Positions 27,478-38,087 of a stretch of DNA of 64,000 bases are shown piece by piece. The first letter of the stretch is position 1; every line of letters starts with the position of its first letter. This stretch comes from Vreelandella malpeensis (GTDB lineage: Bacteria > Pseudomonadota > Gammaproteobacteria > Pseudomonadales > Halomonadaceae): NCBI RefSeq assembly GCF_020622355.1, contig NZ_WHVL01000003.1, positions 62,001-126,000 of the forward strand, given 5' to 3'. Made by a program: the position numbers and the translations under genes. The notes beneath the pieces were generated by a model. That model was not told the DNA's origin. It did no database searches and was given only the letters and a program-made list of their open reading frames with translations.

Positions 27478-30387
27478 CTAGTGAGGTCGGCGTATTTCAG
27501 CAACGCGTTGTTCGAGTTGTTGCCAAGGGTCCGCTTCGGGCGCGAACCGCGCCCGAAGATAGGCCGCCAGGGTGGCGACCTGGGTGTTGCTGAAACTGTC
27601 GGCGAAGCCCGGCATGCTGCCCGTGCCGGGAACGGCGCTGTCGTGAACGCCGCCCAGGATCGACTGGATGACGTTGTCCGGATGGTCACTGTGCAGATTG
27701 GTGTTGAGCGCAAGCGACATCGAGGCCTTGGTGAACCCGGGCACGCCGTTGTCCACGTGGCAAGCCGCACACGCCCCTTCGAACAGACGCTCCCCCGCCT
27801 CCTGCCCCACAGGCCCCGTCTCGGCGGCGAGCAGCCGCTCGCTCGCGGCGGCGCTGGCCGGGGCGTCCACCACCGGAGCGTCCATCTGACGTGCCACGTA
27901 GTGGGCGATGGCCCGAACGTCGTATTCGGGAAGCTCGGCAAGCCCCGCCACCACCGGCGCCATCGGCCCGGAGGCCACCCCGTGAAGGTCGGCGCGACCG
28001 GTACGCAGGTAATCGAACAGTGCCCCTTCGCTCCAGGGGACCGGCGCGCGCGACAGTGTATTCAGCGCCGGCGCCTCCCAGCCATCCACCAGTGCCCCCG
28101 CCAGGTAGCGTTCCCCGCCCTGCTCGGCCCCCAGGGCGTTGCGCGGGCTGTGGCAGGCACTGCAGTGCCCGAGCCCCTCGGCCAGATACGCTCCGCGATT
28201 GTACAGCTCACTCTGAGCCGGATCCGGCGAAAACGGGGTCGGATCATGAAAAAGGGCGTTCCAAGGCGCCATGAGCGCCCGCTGGTTGAAAGGAAACGAA
28301 AGCGCGTTGTCCCGCGGCGGCGCGGACACCGAGGGTTGTGCCATCAGGTAAGCATAAAGGGCCTGAAGATCGGCGTCGCTGGTCTTGGCAAAAGCCGTGT
28401 AGGGGAAGGCCGGATAGAGATGGCGACCGTCCCGGCCGATACCCTGGCGCATGGCGCGTTCGAAGGCGGCGTAGGACCAGCGGCCGATCCCCGTCGCCTC
28501 GTCCGGGGTGATGTTGGTGCTGTAAAGCGTACCGAAAGGCGTGTCAAAGGCGTGGCCGCCGGCGTTGGTCGCTCCACCCGCCACGGTATGGCAGGCCGCG
28601 CAGTCGCCCGCCGCCGCTACCAGGCGGCCGCGCTCGATGGTCTCGGCGGAGTAGAGCGTGGCCGCGGGCCGGGCGATCGGCGCGATCGCCCCTTTCCAGG
28701 GCCAAGCCATGACGGCGCTGCCGGCCACGGTGGTCAGCGCCGCCGCCGCCAGCCAGCGCCGGCCCTTGAACGTCACCGATGTCGGTGTGCCACCGGCCTT
28801 CTGGCCCGGCACCGCCTGGGCCAGCGCCCTCCGAACACGGGTCGCGGTAAAGGGCGGCTCGCGAAAGCGCACGCCGGTGGCGTCGAACAGCGCGTTGGCG
28901 ATCACCGCAACCCCCGGGGCGAGCGCCGCCTCATCGAACCCTGACGACACCCGGGCCGAATCCTTGGAAGGCGGCGCGGACGTCTCGCTGTTCAGCGCGG
29001 TGCCGGTCGTCGCGGGCAGTGCCGCCGGGGGCGGCCCGCCGCCATCGCCCCACTCATCGAAAGCCGGCGCGCGACCGAGCAGCCGGGTCTGAAGCGACGA
29101 CTGCAGGCGTGCGGTATCCACCTCCGCGCCACTGTCCTGACCGACCACCAGGCGGGTCAGGCGTACCTCGCCGGTGATGCGATTGACGTCCACCTCCGCG
29201 ATCCAGGCGCTGCGCACGCCGCTTTCCATCCGGTCATGACGATCCGGCAACTGGGCGTAGGCAAGCCCCCGCCCGCGGGCAAGCTCGCTGGCGGAGTCGC
29301 CCTTCAGCGCAGTACCCCACTCGGCGCGACGAGCCACGTTTTCAAGCAGCTCACGGCCGCGATCATCTTCCAGGTGGGACACGCGAAGCGTCAGGGCATC
29401 ATCGCCTCGGGCGCGAGCGAGCTCGTCGAGAAAAGCCTCCCGGGCGAAGGTCTCCTGAATCTCCGCCAGTTCCTCCCGGGCGCCATCCCGAACGCCGGTA
29501 TGCGCCGATAACCGGGTCTCGTCGAAGGTATAGGGAGAGTGCAGCGCCACCGCGCACGCGCCCCCCTCGTCGCCGGCGGCGCGACCGCTCAGCAGCAGGC
29601 CCACCGCCGCCACGTCGCCCCGCGGGAAAGCCTGCCGGTAGCGATAGCCGGTAATCGGTGCGTGTGGGTCGACGCTTGCGGCAAGTGTCATGCGCTGGGC
29701 TTGGCCAAGGGCCTGGACATCGCCCATGTATCCCGCGTCCAGCCATACCGCGACCGGCCGGCCCACCGCCTTGGCCATCAGTGCGGCGTCCACTGCGGCG
29801 TCGTCACCGCAGTGGCGGCCAAGTCCCGTGGCAAGGTGATGCTCCGGCCCCTCGATCAGGATCTCCCCAGGCGCCCGCCCCGTCGCTCGGCTCAGATCGA
29901 GGCGCAGTGCCTCCGGGGTGGCGGTGTGGGTCCAGACGCGAAGCGTCGCGTCGCTCTGTTCGACCACCACCCAACCCGGTGCCTCGCCCCAGCGCAGGCG
30001 ACTCGGCCAGCCGTACTCTTGGCTGACGTGCTTTCGGCTTACGGGCTCTTGGCTTACGTGCTGCCGAACCACGCTCTGTTGCGGCGCGGGCTCGACAGTG
30101 CGAGTGGAGTCGGAAGCCAAGGCCGGCTCCCAGCGCAGCGCCAGGCGTTCGGCGCCCTGGCGAGCAAGAGTGAGGCTCTTGGCCACCACGCCAACGAAGT
30201 CGCCCTCGATCACGACCTGAAGCGTGTCATCGAGGGCGGCCAGCGCCTTGTCGTCGACGGCAATGAGCCGGTCGTTGACGAGACTCAGGCCGTCCCAGCG
30301 GTAGTGGGGCGGACGCACCACGACGCCGAACACGAGCCCCGTGGGATGAACGGGCAGCGCCTCGGCGCCGAGCACGGGCTCACCCAT
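27478..30387 (-). CDS. nicB: NicB-like subunit: degenerate molybdopterin domain fused to triple cytochrome c
   Basis: This 969-residue protein combines a shortened molybdopterin-hydroxylase-like region (about residues 10-520), one membrane helix (about 542-562) and three haem c sites CxxCH near residues 598 (CAACH), 743 (CSACH) and 873 (CAACH). It should carry electrons from nicotinate hydroxylation to the respiratory chain. Compared with the complete molybdopterin subunit at 38727-41018, the N-terminal ~200 residues are absent, QLHG reads RLRW, the WLRGVSAMPN segment is lost, and GVGE reads GFDE. Molybdenum binding is therefore doubtful. It overlaps nicA by eight bases. Known P. putida NicB is about 1,190 residues with both functions in one chain. 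Confidence 0.85.
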   Translation of the reverse strand: MGEPVLGAEALPVHPTGLVFGVVVRPPHYRWDGLSLVNDRLIAVDDKALAALDDTLQVVIEGDFVGVVAKSLTLARQGAERLALRWEPALASDSTRTVEPAPQQSVVRQHVSQEPVSRKHVSQEYGWPSRLRWGEAPGWVVVEQSDATLRVWTHTATPEALRLDLSRATGRAPGEILIEGPEHHLATGLGRHCGDDAAVDAALMAKAVGRPVAVWLDAGYMGDVQALGQAQRMTLAASVDPHAPITGYRYRQAFPRGDVAAVGLLLSGRAAGDEGGACAVALHSPYTFDETRLSAHTGVRDGAREELAEIQETFAREAFLDELARARGDDALTLRVSHLEDDRGRELLENVARRAEWGTALKGDSASELARGRGLAYAQLPDRHDRMESGVRSAWIAEVDVNRITGEVRLTRLVVGQDSGAEVDTARLQSSLQTRLLGRAPAFDEWGDGGGPPPAALPATTGTALNSETSAPPSKDSARVSSGFDEAALAPGVAVIANALFDATGVRFREPPFTATRVRRALAQAVPGQKAGGTPTSVTFKGRRWLAAAALTTVAGSAVMAWPWKGAIAPIARPAATLYSAETIERGRLVAAAGDCAACHTVAGGATNAGGHAFDTPFGTLYSTNITPDEATGIGRWSYAAFERAMRQGIGRDGRHLYPAFPYTAFAKTSDADLQALYAYLMAQPSVSAPPRDNALSFPFNQRALMAPWNALFHDPTPFSPDPAQSELYNRGAYLAEGLGHCSACHSPRNALGAEQGGERYLAGALVDGWEAPALNTLSRAPVPWSEGALFDYLRTGRADLHGVASGPMAPVVAGLAELPEYDVRAIAHYVARQMDAPVVDAPASAAASERLLAAETGPVGQEAGERLFEGACAACHVDNGVPGFTKASMSLALNTNLHSDHPDNVIQSILGGVHDSAVPGTGSMPGFADSFSNTQVATLAAYLRARFAPEADPWQQLEQRVAEIRRPH

Positions 30388-30865
30388 CGAGGTCTCCTCG
30401 CTGAGCCGCGTCCAGGTCGATGGCCCGGCGGGCGGCGTCGAGAATTTCCAGGTGCGTGCCGCAACGGCAGAGATTGTGATCGAGGGCAGCGATGATCTGC
30501 GCCTCGCTCGGGACCGGGGTGTGATTGAGCAGTGAGCGTACGCTCAGGATCATGCCGTTGAGACAGTAACCGCACTGGGCCGCCTGGGCATCGATGAACG
30601 CTTGCTGTACCGGGTCGAGCCGGTCGCCTTGCGCCAGGCCGTCCAGAGTGGTCACCTCGCGTCCGTTCACGGCAGCGACCGATAGCACGCAGGCTCGTGC
30701 CGCTATGCCATCCACCAGCACGCTACAGGCGCCGCACTCCCCCAACCCGCAGCCGTACTTCGGCCCGTTCAGAGCCAGGTCATTGCGCAGCACAGCCAGC
30801 AGCGACGTCTCTCGAGGTACGTGCAGGCTATGTTCCTGGCCGTTCACTTTCAGCGTCAGCGTCAT
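30380..30865 (-). CDS. nicA: Nicotinate dehydrogenase [2Fe-2S] subunit
   Basis: This 161-residue protein is the iron-sulfur small subunit of nicotinate dehydrogenase, which hydroxylates nicotinate at C6. The plant-type ferredoxin cluster cysteines lie in CGCGLGECGACSV (with a further Cys shortly after), and the second, helical cluster in QCGYCLNGM and LCRCGTH. No Shine-Dalgarno sequence precedes the ATG (a T-run is there instead), and the start overlaps the stop of an upstream frame as ATGA, which suggests coupled or unusual initiation. It begins the minus-strand arm. Confidence 0.93.
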   Translation of the reverse strand: MTLTLKVNGQEHSLHVPRETSLLAVLRNDLALNGPKYGCGLGECGACSVLVDGIAARACVLSVAAVNGREVTTLDGLAQGDRLDPVQQAFIDAQAAQCGYCLNGMILSVRSLLNHTPVPSEAQIIAALDHNLCRCGTHLEILDAARRAIDLDAAQRGDLDG

Positions 30866-31062
30866 AAAAAAAGAGTCATCGTTATTGTTGAAGCAATTTT
30901 ATCGAAGCCATCGTTCTCGAAACCAGCGTTCTCGAAACCGTCGTCTTCGTCGACGATACGAAGACAGGCCGGTCGTCGACGGTAAGGCGTTGCGTTTGAG
31001 TTGAGGTTATCGCAACCACCGGCCGACCCCGTTTGCCGACCTTTCGCACCATCCCGGTGCAA
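30862..31062 (-). CDS. candidate leader ORF overlapping the nicA start
   Basis: A 66-codon frame from a TTG at 31062 ends in a TGA that overlaps the nicA ATG (ATGA), the same junction used by nicC/nicD and nicD/nicE. Its C-terminal part encodes five-residue repeats (DDGFE, NAGFE, NDGFD) from three 15-base repeats. The weak GGCGG upstream lies inside a stem-loop. nicA has no ribosome-binding site of its own, so coupling is attractive, but no family match is known to me and another frame is also open here. Treat as a hypothesis. Confidence 0.25.
   Translation of the reverse strand: MHRDGAKGRQTGSAGGCDNLNSNATPYRRRPACLRIVDEDDGFENAGFENDGFDKIASTITMTLFL
30903..30947. repeat. three tandem 15-base repeats upstream of nicA
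   Basis: Units at 30903-30917, 30918-30932 and 30933-30947 follow the pattern CGAARCCRKCGTTCT, with the third unit the most diverged. On the minus strand they lie in the nicA leader. Confidence 0.7.
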
Positions 31063-31071
31063 TCGGCAAAC
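31031..31071 (-). promoter_or_regulatory. stem-loop in the nicA leader
   Basis: GTTTGCCGA (31031-31039) pairs with TCGGCAAAC (31063-31071); inside, GCACC (31046-31050) pairs with GGTGC (31056-31060). On the minus strand this would sit close to the 5' end of the nicA message. Confidence 0.45.
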
Positions 31072-31085
31072 CGCCGTTCATTATT

Positions 31086-31099
31086 AGTGCATACACTAT
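31086..31099 (-). promoter_or_regulatory. putative NicR box facing nicA
   Basis: On the minus strand the sequence reads ATAGTGTATGCACT, matching ATGGTGTRTACRTT in 11 of 14 positions. It is followed directly on that strand by AATAAT (31080-31085), a good -10 element, so bound regulator would cover the core promoter. Confidence 0.5.
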
Positions 31100-31128
31100 A
31101 AAAACGACCTATAAAACATATATCACTG

Positions 31129-31146
31129 TTGCCTATCACTAGGCAA
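31129..31146. repeat. 7+7 inverted repeat TTGCCTA-TCAC-TAGGCAA
   Basis: The perfect inverted repeat lies between the two putative NicR boxes in the AT-rich control region and is unlike them in sequence, so it could serve a second regulator. Confidence 0.4.
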
Positions 31147-31268
31147 GCATTTTGAAAAACTCTCTAATGTTTTATTAAAAACTATATATTTCATATATTT
31201 AAAATTAAATAACAAAACACACCACCAATATGGCATCAGGATTTCAATTTCTCTTGACCGCCAAATAA

Positions 31269-31282
31269 ATGGTGTATACGTT
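31269..31282 (+). promoter_or_regulatory. putative NicR box facing nicC
   Basis: ATGGTGTATACGTT contains the palindrome GTATAC and is one of two near-identical copies in the window (the other at 38634-38647). TTGACC at 31254-31259 is a possible -35 just upstream. Confidence 0.55.
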
Positions 31283-31319
31283 GTTTTAAGCGAAGCCGAT
31301 CAATAAAACAAGGGCCAGC

Positions 31320-33389
<2,070 letters not shown>

Positions 33390-33393
<4 letters not shown>

Positions 33394-34151
33394 CATCCCC
33401 CACCAAGATCTACCGTATCGGCCAGATCGTGCCGAGCTCCAACATCACCATGGAAACGGAAATCCCGGCCATGCTGACCGCGCGCCAGTTGATCCGCCCG
33501 GAGCGCTTCACCTTTCATTCCAGCCGCATGCGCATGAAGACCGTGAGCAAGGACGAGCTGGCGGCGATGGACGGTGAGTCCGACCGCTGCGCCCTGGAGC
33601 TTTCCGACGCCGCCGTCGACGTCATGGGCTACGCCTGCCTGGTGGCCATCATGGCCATGGGGCCGGGCTACCACCGGGAATCCCAGAAGCGGCTGCGCGG
33701 ACGCACCGAGGAGAACGGCTGCGACACGCCGGTGGTGACCAGCGCCGGCGCCCTGGTGGACGCCCTGCACGTTATGAAGGCCAAGCGCGTGGTCGTGGTC
33801 GCCCCTTACATGAAGCCCCTGACCGAGATGGTGGTGGACTACATTCGCCAGGAAGGCGTCGAGGTGGTCGATTACCGGGCGCTGGAGATCCCCAACAACC
33901 TGGACGTGGCCCGCCACGACCCGGTCAAGCTGCCCGAGATCGTGGCGAGCCTTGATGTCAGCGACGTCGACGCCATCGTGCTGTCCGCCTGCGTGCAGAT
34001 GCCGTCGCTGGCGGCGGTCTCCAAGGTCGAGGCCCTGACCGGCAAGCCCGTGGTCACTGCCGCCATCGCCACCACCTACGCCATGCTCAAGGCGCTCGAC
34101 CTGGAGCCGGTCGTGCCGGGCGCGGGCGCTCTGCTTTCCGGCGCTTACTAG
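33390..34151 (+). CDS. nicE: Maleate cis-trans isomerase
   Basis: This 253-residue Asp/Glu racemase-superfamily enzyme isomerises maleate to fumarate, the last step of the pathway. The two active-site cysteines of the family are visible as Cys83 in GYACLVAIM and a second in LSACVQMPS near residue 201, offset by one from the P. putida enzyme numbering I recall (82 and 200). The ATG at 33390 overlaps the nicD stop; the longer open frame upstream is a nicD shadow. Confidence 0.95.
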
Positions 34152-34161
34152 GAGCACACCC

Positions 34162-34815
34162 ATGGCTAGCCAACACGCCAACCCCGGCCCCTCGGCCCAG
34201 GAAAACTATCGCGGCGTCTGGGACGGACGCATCGGGTTCGGGCGCAAGGCAGCGCTTTTGGTAGTGGACTTCATGCAAGGCTACGTACGCGAGGAGTCGC
34301 CGCTGTTCGCCCCCGGTGTCGTCGAGGCGGTGGCAAACATGCCGGCGCTGCTCGAGGCCGCCCGCCAGAGCGACACCCCGGTCATTCACACCAACATTCT
34401 CTACCATGCCCCGGATCAGCTCGACGGCGGCCTCTGGGTGCAGAAATCGCCGGTGATGCGGGCCATGGTGGCGGGCAATCCCTTCGCCGAGTTCTGTGAC
34501 GAGGTGGCGCCGCTACCTACGGAGCCGGTCATCACCAAGCAGTACGCCAGCGCCTTCTTCGGCACCTCGCTTTCCGCGATGCTGGTGGCGATGGGGGTGG
34601 ACACGATCATCGTCACCGGCTGCTCGACCAGCGGCTGCATTCGCGCCACCGCCGTCGACGGCCTGCAGTACGGGTTTCGGGTGATGGTGGTGCGCGACTG
34701 CGTGGGCGACCGCCACCCCGACCCGCACGAGGCGAACCTGTTCGACATCGACAGCAAGTACGGCGATGTCATCGACCGTCAGAGCGCCATCGATCATCTA
34801 CTTGGTACGCCATGA
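34162..34815 (+). CDS. nicF: Maleamate amidohydrolase
   Basis: This 217-residue isochorismatase-like hydrolase releases ammonia from maleamate to give maleate. The Asp-Lys-Cys triad is Asp36 (LVVDFMQGY), Lys126 (ITKQYASAF) and Cys154 (TGCSTSGCIRATA). It follows nicE after ten bases with a GGAGCAC ribosome-binding site. A near-perfect hairpin separates it from the downstream transporter genes. Confidence 0.95.
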   Translation: MASQHANPGPSAQENYRGVWDGRIGFGRKAALLVVDFMQGYVREESPLFAPGVVEAVANMPALLEAARQSDTPVIHTNILYHAPDQLDGGLWVQKSPVMRAMVAGNPFAEFCDEVAPLPTEPVITKQYASAFFGTSLSAMLVAMGVDTIIVTGCSTSGCIRATAVDGLQYGFRVMVVRDCVGDRHPDPHEANLFDIDSKYGDVIDRQSAIDHLLGTP

Positions 34816-34820
34816 ACCCT

Positions 34821-34852
34821 ACCCGCAAGGCCGCCCGCGTGGCCCTGCGGGT
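34821..34852 (+). promoter_or_regulatory. hairpin between nicF and the second tctC homologue
   Basis: ACCCGCAAGGCC (34821-34832) pairs with GGCCCTGCGGGT (34841-34852) with one mismatch around an eight-base loop. No T-run follows, so partial attenuation or RNA processing is more likely than full termination. Confidence 0.5.
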
Positions 34853-34956
34853 ATCGACGATAAAGGAGGTAGCTCTCTCAACGCACGCCACGACACTCAC
34901 AACCACAACAAAACGCTCAAGCGTTGACCCCACGGACACAACGACAGGAAACCGAC

Positions 34957-35925
34957 ATGACCCTTCGCCGTTTGCTACTCACCTCTACCCTGGGCCTTTC
35001 CCTTAGCGCCGGGGCGTTCGCTGCCGATTTTCCCGACCGCGCGCTGACCCTTGTGGTCCCCTGGCCCGCGGGCGGTGCTTACGATTTGGCCGCGCGCCTG
35101 ATGGCCGAGCATGCCAATGACTATCTTGGCGCGCCACTGGTGGTGCAGAACGTGACGGGGGCAGCGGGCTCGACCGGCGTGCGCCAAGTAGCCGAGGCAG
35201 ACGCCGATGGCTACACCCTGGGCATGATGGGCACCCATGCTATTGCCCAGAGCTACATGAACCCCAATGCGACGCCGCTCGAGGCGCTCGATCCGCTCGT
35301 GTTCATTGGCCCGGAACCGGCAGCGCTGGCCGTGGCAAGCGACACCGGCATCACGGATATCGCAGCCTACCTACAAGCGCTGCAGGAGACGCCCGGTTCG
35401 ATCATCAACGGCAACGACTCGCCAGGTGGGTTCTCCTACATCGCAGCCAGCATGCTCGAATCGCAGTTCGACGTTAGCCTGACGAAGATTCCCTACCAGG
35501 GCTACTCGCCAACGGTATCGGCCCTTCTCTCGGGCGAGGTCATGTCGGCGCTTCTCCCCATTCCGTTGCTGGCCGACCAGCACGCTGCCGGTCAGTTGAC
35601 GCTTCTGGGCGTGGCCGCCGATGCGCGCCACCCTTTCGCACCTGAGGTTCCCACCTTCAAGGAGCAAGGGTACGACTTCGTTGCCGAAGACTTCTTCATG
35701 CTCTACCTCCCCAATGGCGTGTCCGATGAGCGCCGCGAAGCGCTGGCATCGATGTTCTACTCCCTGCTCGAGGACGACGCTTTCCAAGCAGCAGCAAGCG
35801 AGGTAGGGCTGGTGATAGCGCCTCGCCCGCAACAGGCGACGGCCACCTACCTTAGCCAGCGTGCCGATGAGGTTTACACCCTTCTCGAAGCCGCCCATCT
35901 GGTCGATGCCAGCCTGGCTCGCTGA
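34957..35925 (+). CDS. TTT-family periplasmic solute-binding protein (TctC type), nic cluster
   Basis: This 322-residue receptor has a signal peptide (LLTSTLGLSLSAGAFA) and the Bug/TctC entry DFPDRALTLVVPWPAGGAYD. The ATG at 34957 follows AGGAA; an earlier in-frame codon adds 11 residues without a ribosome-binding site. It differs clearly from the TctC at 1356-2318, so the two systems are not recent duplicates. Location behind nicF suggests a ligand linked to nicotinate breakdown (nicotinate itself, or a dicarboxylate such as maleate or fumarate); sequence does not decide. Confidence 0.9.
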   Translation: MTLRRLLLTSTLGLSLSAGAFAADFPDRALTLVVPWPAGGAYDLAARLMAEHANDYLGAPLVVQNVTGAAGSTGVRQVAEADADGYTLGMMGTHAIAQSYMNPNATPLEALDPLVFIGPEPAALAVASDTGITDIAAYLQALQETPGSIINGNDSPGGFSYIAASMLESQFDVSLTKIPYQGYSPTVSALLSGEVMSALLPIPLLADQHAAGQLTLLGVAADARHPFAPEVPTFKEQGYDFVAEDFFMLYLPNGVSDERREALASMFYSLLEDDAFQAAASEVGLVIAPRPQQATATYLSQRADEVYTLLEAAHLVDASLAR

Positions 35926-35968
35926 GGCAGCCGCCGCCTTACCGGGAAAAATAAGGGAGAAAAACGCC

Positions 35969-36502
35969 ATGCGCTTCCTGCTGCGTTTGGGTCGCACCCC
36001 AAGGCGCGACCTTGCCTGCGGTCTTCTGTTTGGCGCCGTCGCCGTCGTCGGCCTGATCGAGGTCACTACCAATGCTCGGCTCATGGATACCTTTGGGCGC
36101 GGGCCCGACCCAGGCCCGGCGCTGCTGCCGCTGATCGTGCTCTCGCTTCTGCTGACAGGCGGCGCGGTCTTGCTGCTCAAAGGGCTGGCAGGCTGGACAT
36201 TCACGCCACCTGAAGCGGACGAAAAAGACGCGGTTGAAAAAGACCCGACCGAGACACCGCCGCCAAGCCAGCACCTGCACGCCATAGCCTTGCTTGCCTC
36301 GCTCGCGGTGCTACCCGTGATGATTTCGTGGCTTGGGTTTTTACTCGCCAGCACTCTGTTTGCCGCCCCCTGGCTCATCTGGCTGGAGTACCGCCGGGGA
36401 GTTAGCCGCCGCCGCGCGCTACTGCTGGGCGTGGTGGTCGCCGCGTTGCTGGCCATCGCCCTGCACGTCGTCTTCGTCACTCTGCTGGGCATCGCCATTT
36501 AA
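35969..36502 (+). CDS. TTT-family small membrane subunit (TctB type), nic cluster
   Basis: This 177-residue protein has four predicted spans and a charged cytoplasmic-type linker rich in Glu, Asp and Lys around residues 78-98 (ADEKDAVEKDPTE). The start at 35969 follows AGGGAGA; a longer frame upstream overlaps the tctC-like gene and is rejected. It ends VVFVTLLGIAI, as in the other TctB here. It forms part of the importer with its two neighbours. Confidence 0.87.
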   Translation: MRFLLRLGRTPRRDLACGLLFGAVAVVGLIEVTTNARLMDTFGRGPDPGPALLPLIVLSLLLTGGAVLLLKGLAGWTFTPPEADEKDAVEKDPTETPPPSQHLHAIALLASLAVLPVMISWLGFLLASTLFAAPWLIWLEYRRGVSRRRALLLGVVVAALLAIALHVVFVTLLGIAI

Positions 36503-36538
36503 TCAGCCCGGTGATCTGCCCTGTGCCAGGAGTATCGC

Positions 36539-38056
36539 ATGTTGATCGACAGTTTCTTTACCTCGCTCTTGGCTACCCTCGCCTCCCCTTGGGGCGTGAC
36601 GCTGGCCGTATTGGGCACCCTGCTGGGCATCGTGCTCGGGGCGTTGCCGGGCGTTAGCTCCACCATGGCGCTGGCGATCCTGCTTCCGCTGAGCTTCGGC
36701 ATGACGCCCGAGCTTGCCATTCTCTTTCTGCTCTGCGTTTTCGTTGCCAGCGTCTATGGCGGCTCCATTTCGGCCATTCTGATCAACATACCGGGTACGC
36801 CCGGGGCGATCGTTACCCAGCTCGACGGCCACCCGTTGGCGCGCCAGGGTCGCGCCAAGGAGGCCTTGGTGTACGCACTGGTCGCCTCCAGCGTCGGCGG
36901 TGTGATCGGCTTGGTGTTGCTGGTACTCATCGCGCCTTTATTGGCCTCGGTGGCGATGCAGTTTCGCAGCCCCGAGTTCACCGCCATCGCCGTTTTCGGC
37001 CTGGTGCTGCTGGCCTATGCCTCACCCGGCTCGACCGTGCGCGGACTATTGGTCGGTGCCATTGGCCTGCTATGCGGCATGGTCGGCTTCGATGCCCTGA
37101 CCGATGTGTCGCGCTTCACTTTCGATAGCCGCAGCCTGCAGGGAGGCATCGAGCTTGTGCCACTCTGCGTTGGGCTTTTTGGTCTGGCCGAGGTGCTCAG
37201 GCATTTGCACGCCTTGCGCCAACGCCGCCCCGATGTCGATATGGCGACGCTGCACTCACCGGCACCCAAGTTCGGCGCTCTCGCCAAGCGCTGGGCCTCG
37301 ATGCTGCGCGGTTCGTTCATCGGCGCGCTGGTCGGCGCCATTCCCGCCGCAGGCTCGGCCATTGCCGTGGCCATCGCCTACGCCCAGGAAATGCGCTTTT
37401 CGCGCCGGCCAGAGCGCTTTGGTCAAGGAGCCATCGAAGGGGTGGTCGCGCCGGAGGCCGCCAACAGTTCGAGCATCGGTGGCACCTTGATTCCAATGAT
37501 GACGCTCGGCGTACCGGGGGATGCCATCACGGCGGTACTGATGGGGTCGCTGCTGATCCACGGGCTGCGCCCGGGGCCCTTGCTCTTTGCCGAAAACCCG
37601 GGCTTTGTCGGCAGCCTCTACGCGGGCTTCCTGCTTGCCCTGCTGCTGACTCTGGCGCTCGGGCTCGTGCTCATGCGTTGGCTGCCCTGGATACTGCGTA
37701 TCCCGAACCACATGCTCTTGATCGGTATTGCGCTTCTCTGCGTGGTGGGCGCTTACGCTATTCGCAACAACATGGCGGACGTCTACATCATGCTGTTCTT
37801 TGGCGCCGTGGGTTACGTGCTGTACCTGCTGTCGCTACCCACCGCTCCTCTCGCGTTCGGGCTGATACTCGGCCCGCTGCTCGAGGAGAACCTGCGCCGC
37901 AGCCTGTTGCTTGGTCGCGGTTCCTGGGACGTGTTCCTGCATAGCCCCATTGCCATGGGCCTGTTCGGTCTGTCCCTTGTGGCCATCGTGCTGCCGCTGC
38001 TGGCACCGCTGTGGGTACGCCTTGGCGAGGACATCAAACGAGCGCGAACGCCGTGA
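36539..38056 (+). CDS. TTT-family large membrane subunit (TctA type), nic cluster
   Basis: This 505-residue polytopic protein has the TctA landmarks LGALPGVSSTMALAILLP near residue 35, INIPGTPGAIVTQLDG near residue 80, GAIPAAGSAIAVAIAY and VVAPEAANSSSIGGTLIPM. The more usual GILPGIGA is GAIPAAGS here and PESANN is PEAANS, which marks a distinct subgroup from the TctA at 2899-4404. It ends the plus-strand nic arm and converges with nicR across a hairpin. Confidence 0.92.
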   Translation: MLIDSFFTSLLATLASPWGVTLAVLGTLLGIVLGALPGVSSTMALAILLPLSFGMTPELAILFLLCVFVASVYGGSISAILINIPGTPGAIVTQLDGHPLARQGRAKEALVYALVASSVGGVIGLVLLVLIAPLLASVAMQFRSPEFTAIAVFGLVLLAYASPGSTVRGLLVGAIGLLCGMVGFDALTDVSRFTFDSRSLQGGIELVPLCVGLFGLAEVLRHLHALRQRRPDVDMATLHSPAPKFGALAKRWASMLRGSFIGALVGAIPAAGSAIAVAIAYAQEMRFSRRPERFGQGAIEGVVAPEAANSSSIGGTLIPMMTLGVPGDAITAVLMGSLLIHGLRPGPLLFAENPGFVGSLYAGFLLALLLTLALGLVLMRWLPWILRIPNHMLLIGIALLCVVGAYAIRNNMADVYIMLFFGAVGYVLYLLSLPTAPLAFGLILGPLLEENLRRSLLLGRGSWDVFLHSPIAMGLFGLSLVAIVLPLLAPLWVRLGEDIKRARTP

Positions 38057-38059
38057 GGT

Positions 38060-38087
38060 CCGCTCCGCAAGAGACGGGGCGGAGCGG
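38060..38087. terminator. hairpin between convergent tctA homologue and nicR
   Basis: CCGCTCCGC (38060-38068) pairs perfectly with GCGGAGCGG (38079-38087). It lies between two convergent stop codons. T-runs are lacking on both sides, so termination efficiency is uncertain. Confidence 0.5.

Noticed and set aside
30882..31139. 85-codon alternative minus-strand frame in the nicA leader
   Set aside because: It does not couple to nicA, crosses the putative NicR box and stem-loop, and its five-residue periodicity simply follows from the 15-base DNA repeats.
34812..35006. 64-codon frame after nicF and a perfect AAGGAGGT at 34863-34870
   Set aside because: No ATG, GTG or TTG lies at a usable distance after AAGGAGGT, and the frame product is low-complexity Thr-rich sequence overlapping the next tctC signal peptide region.
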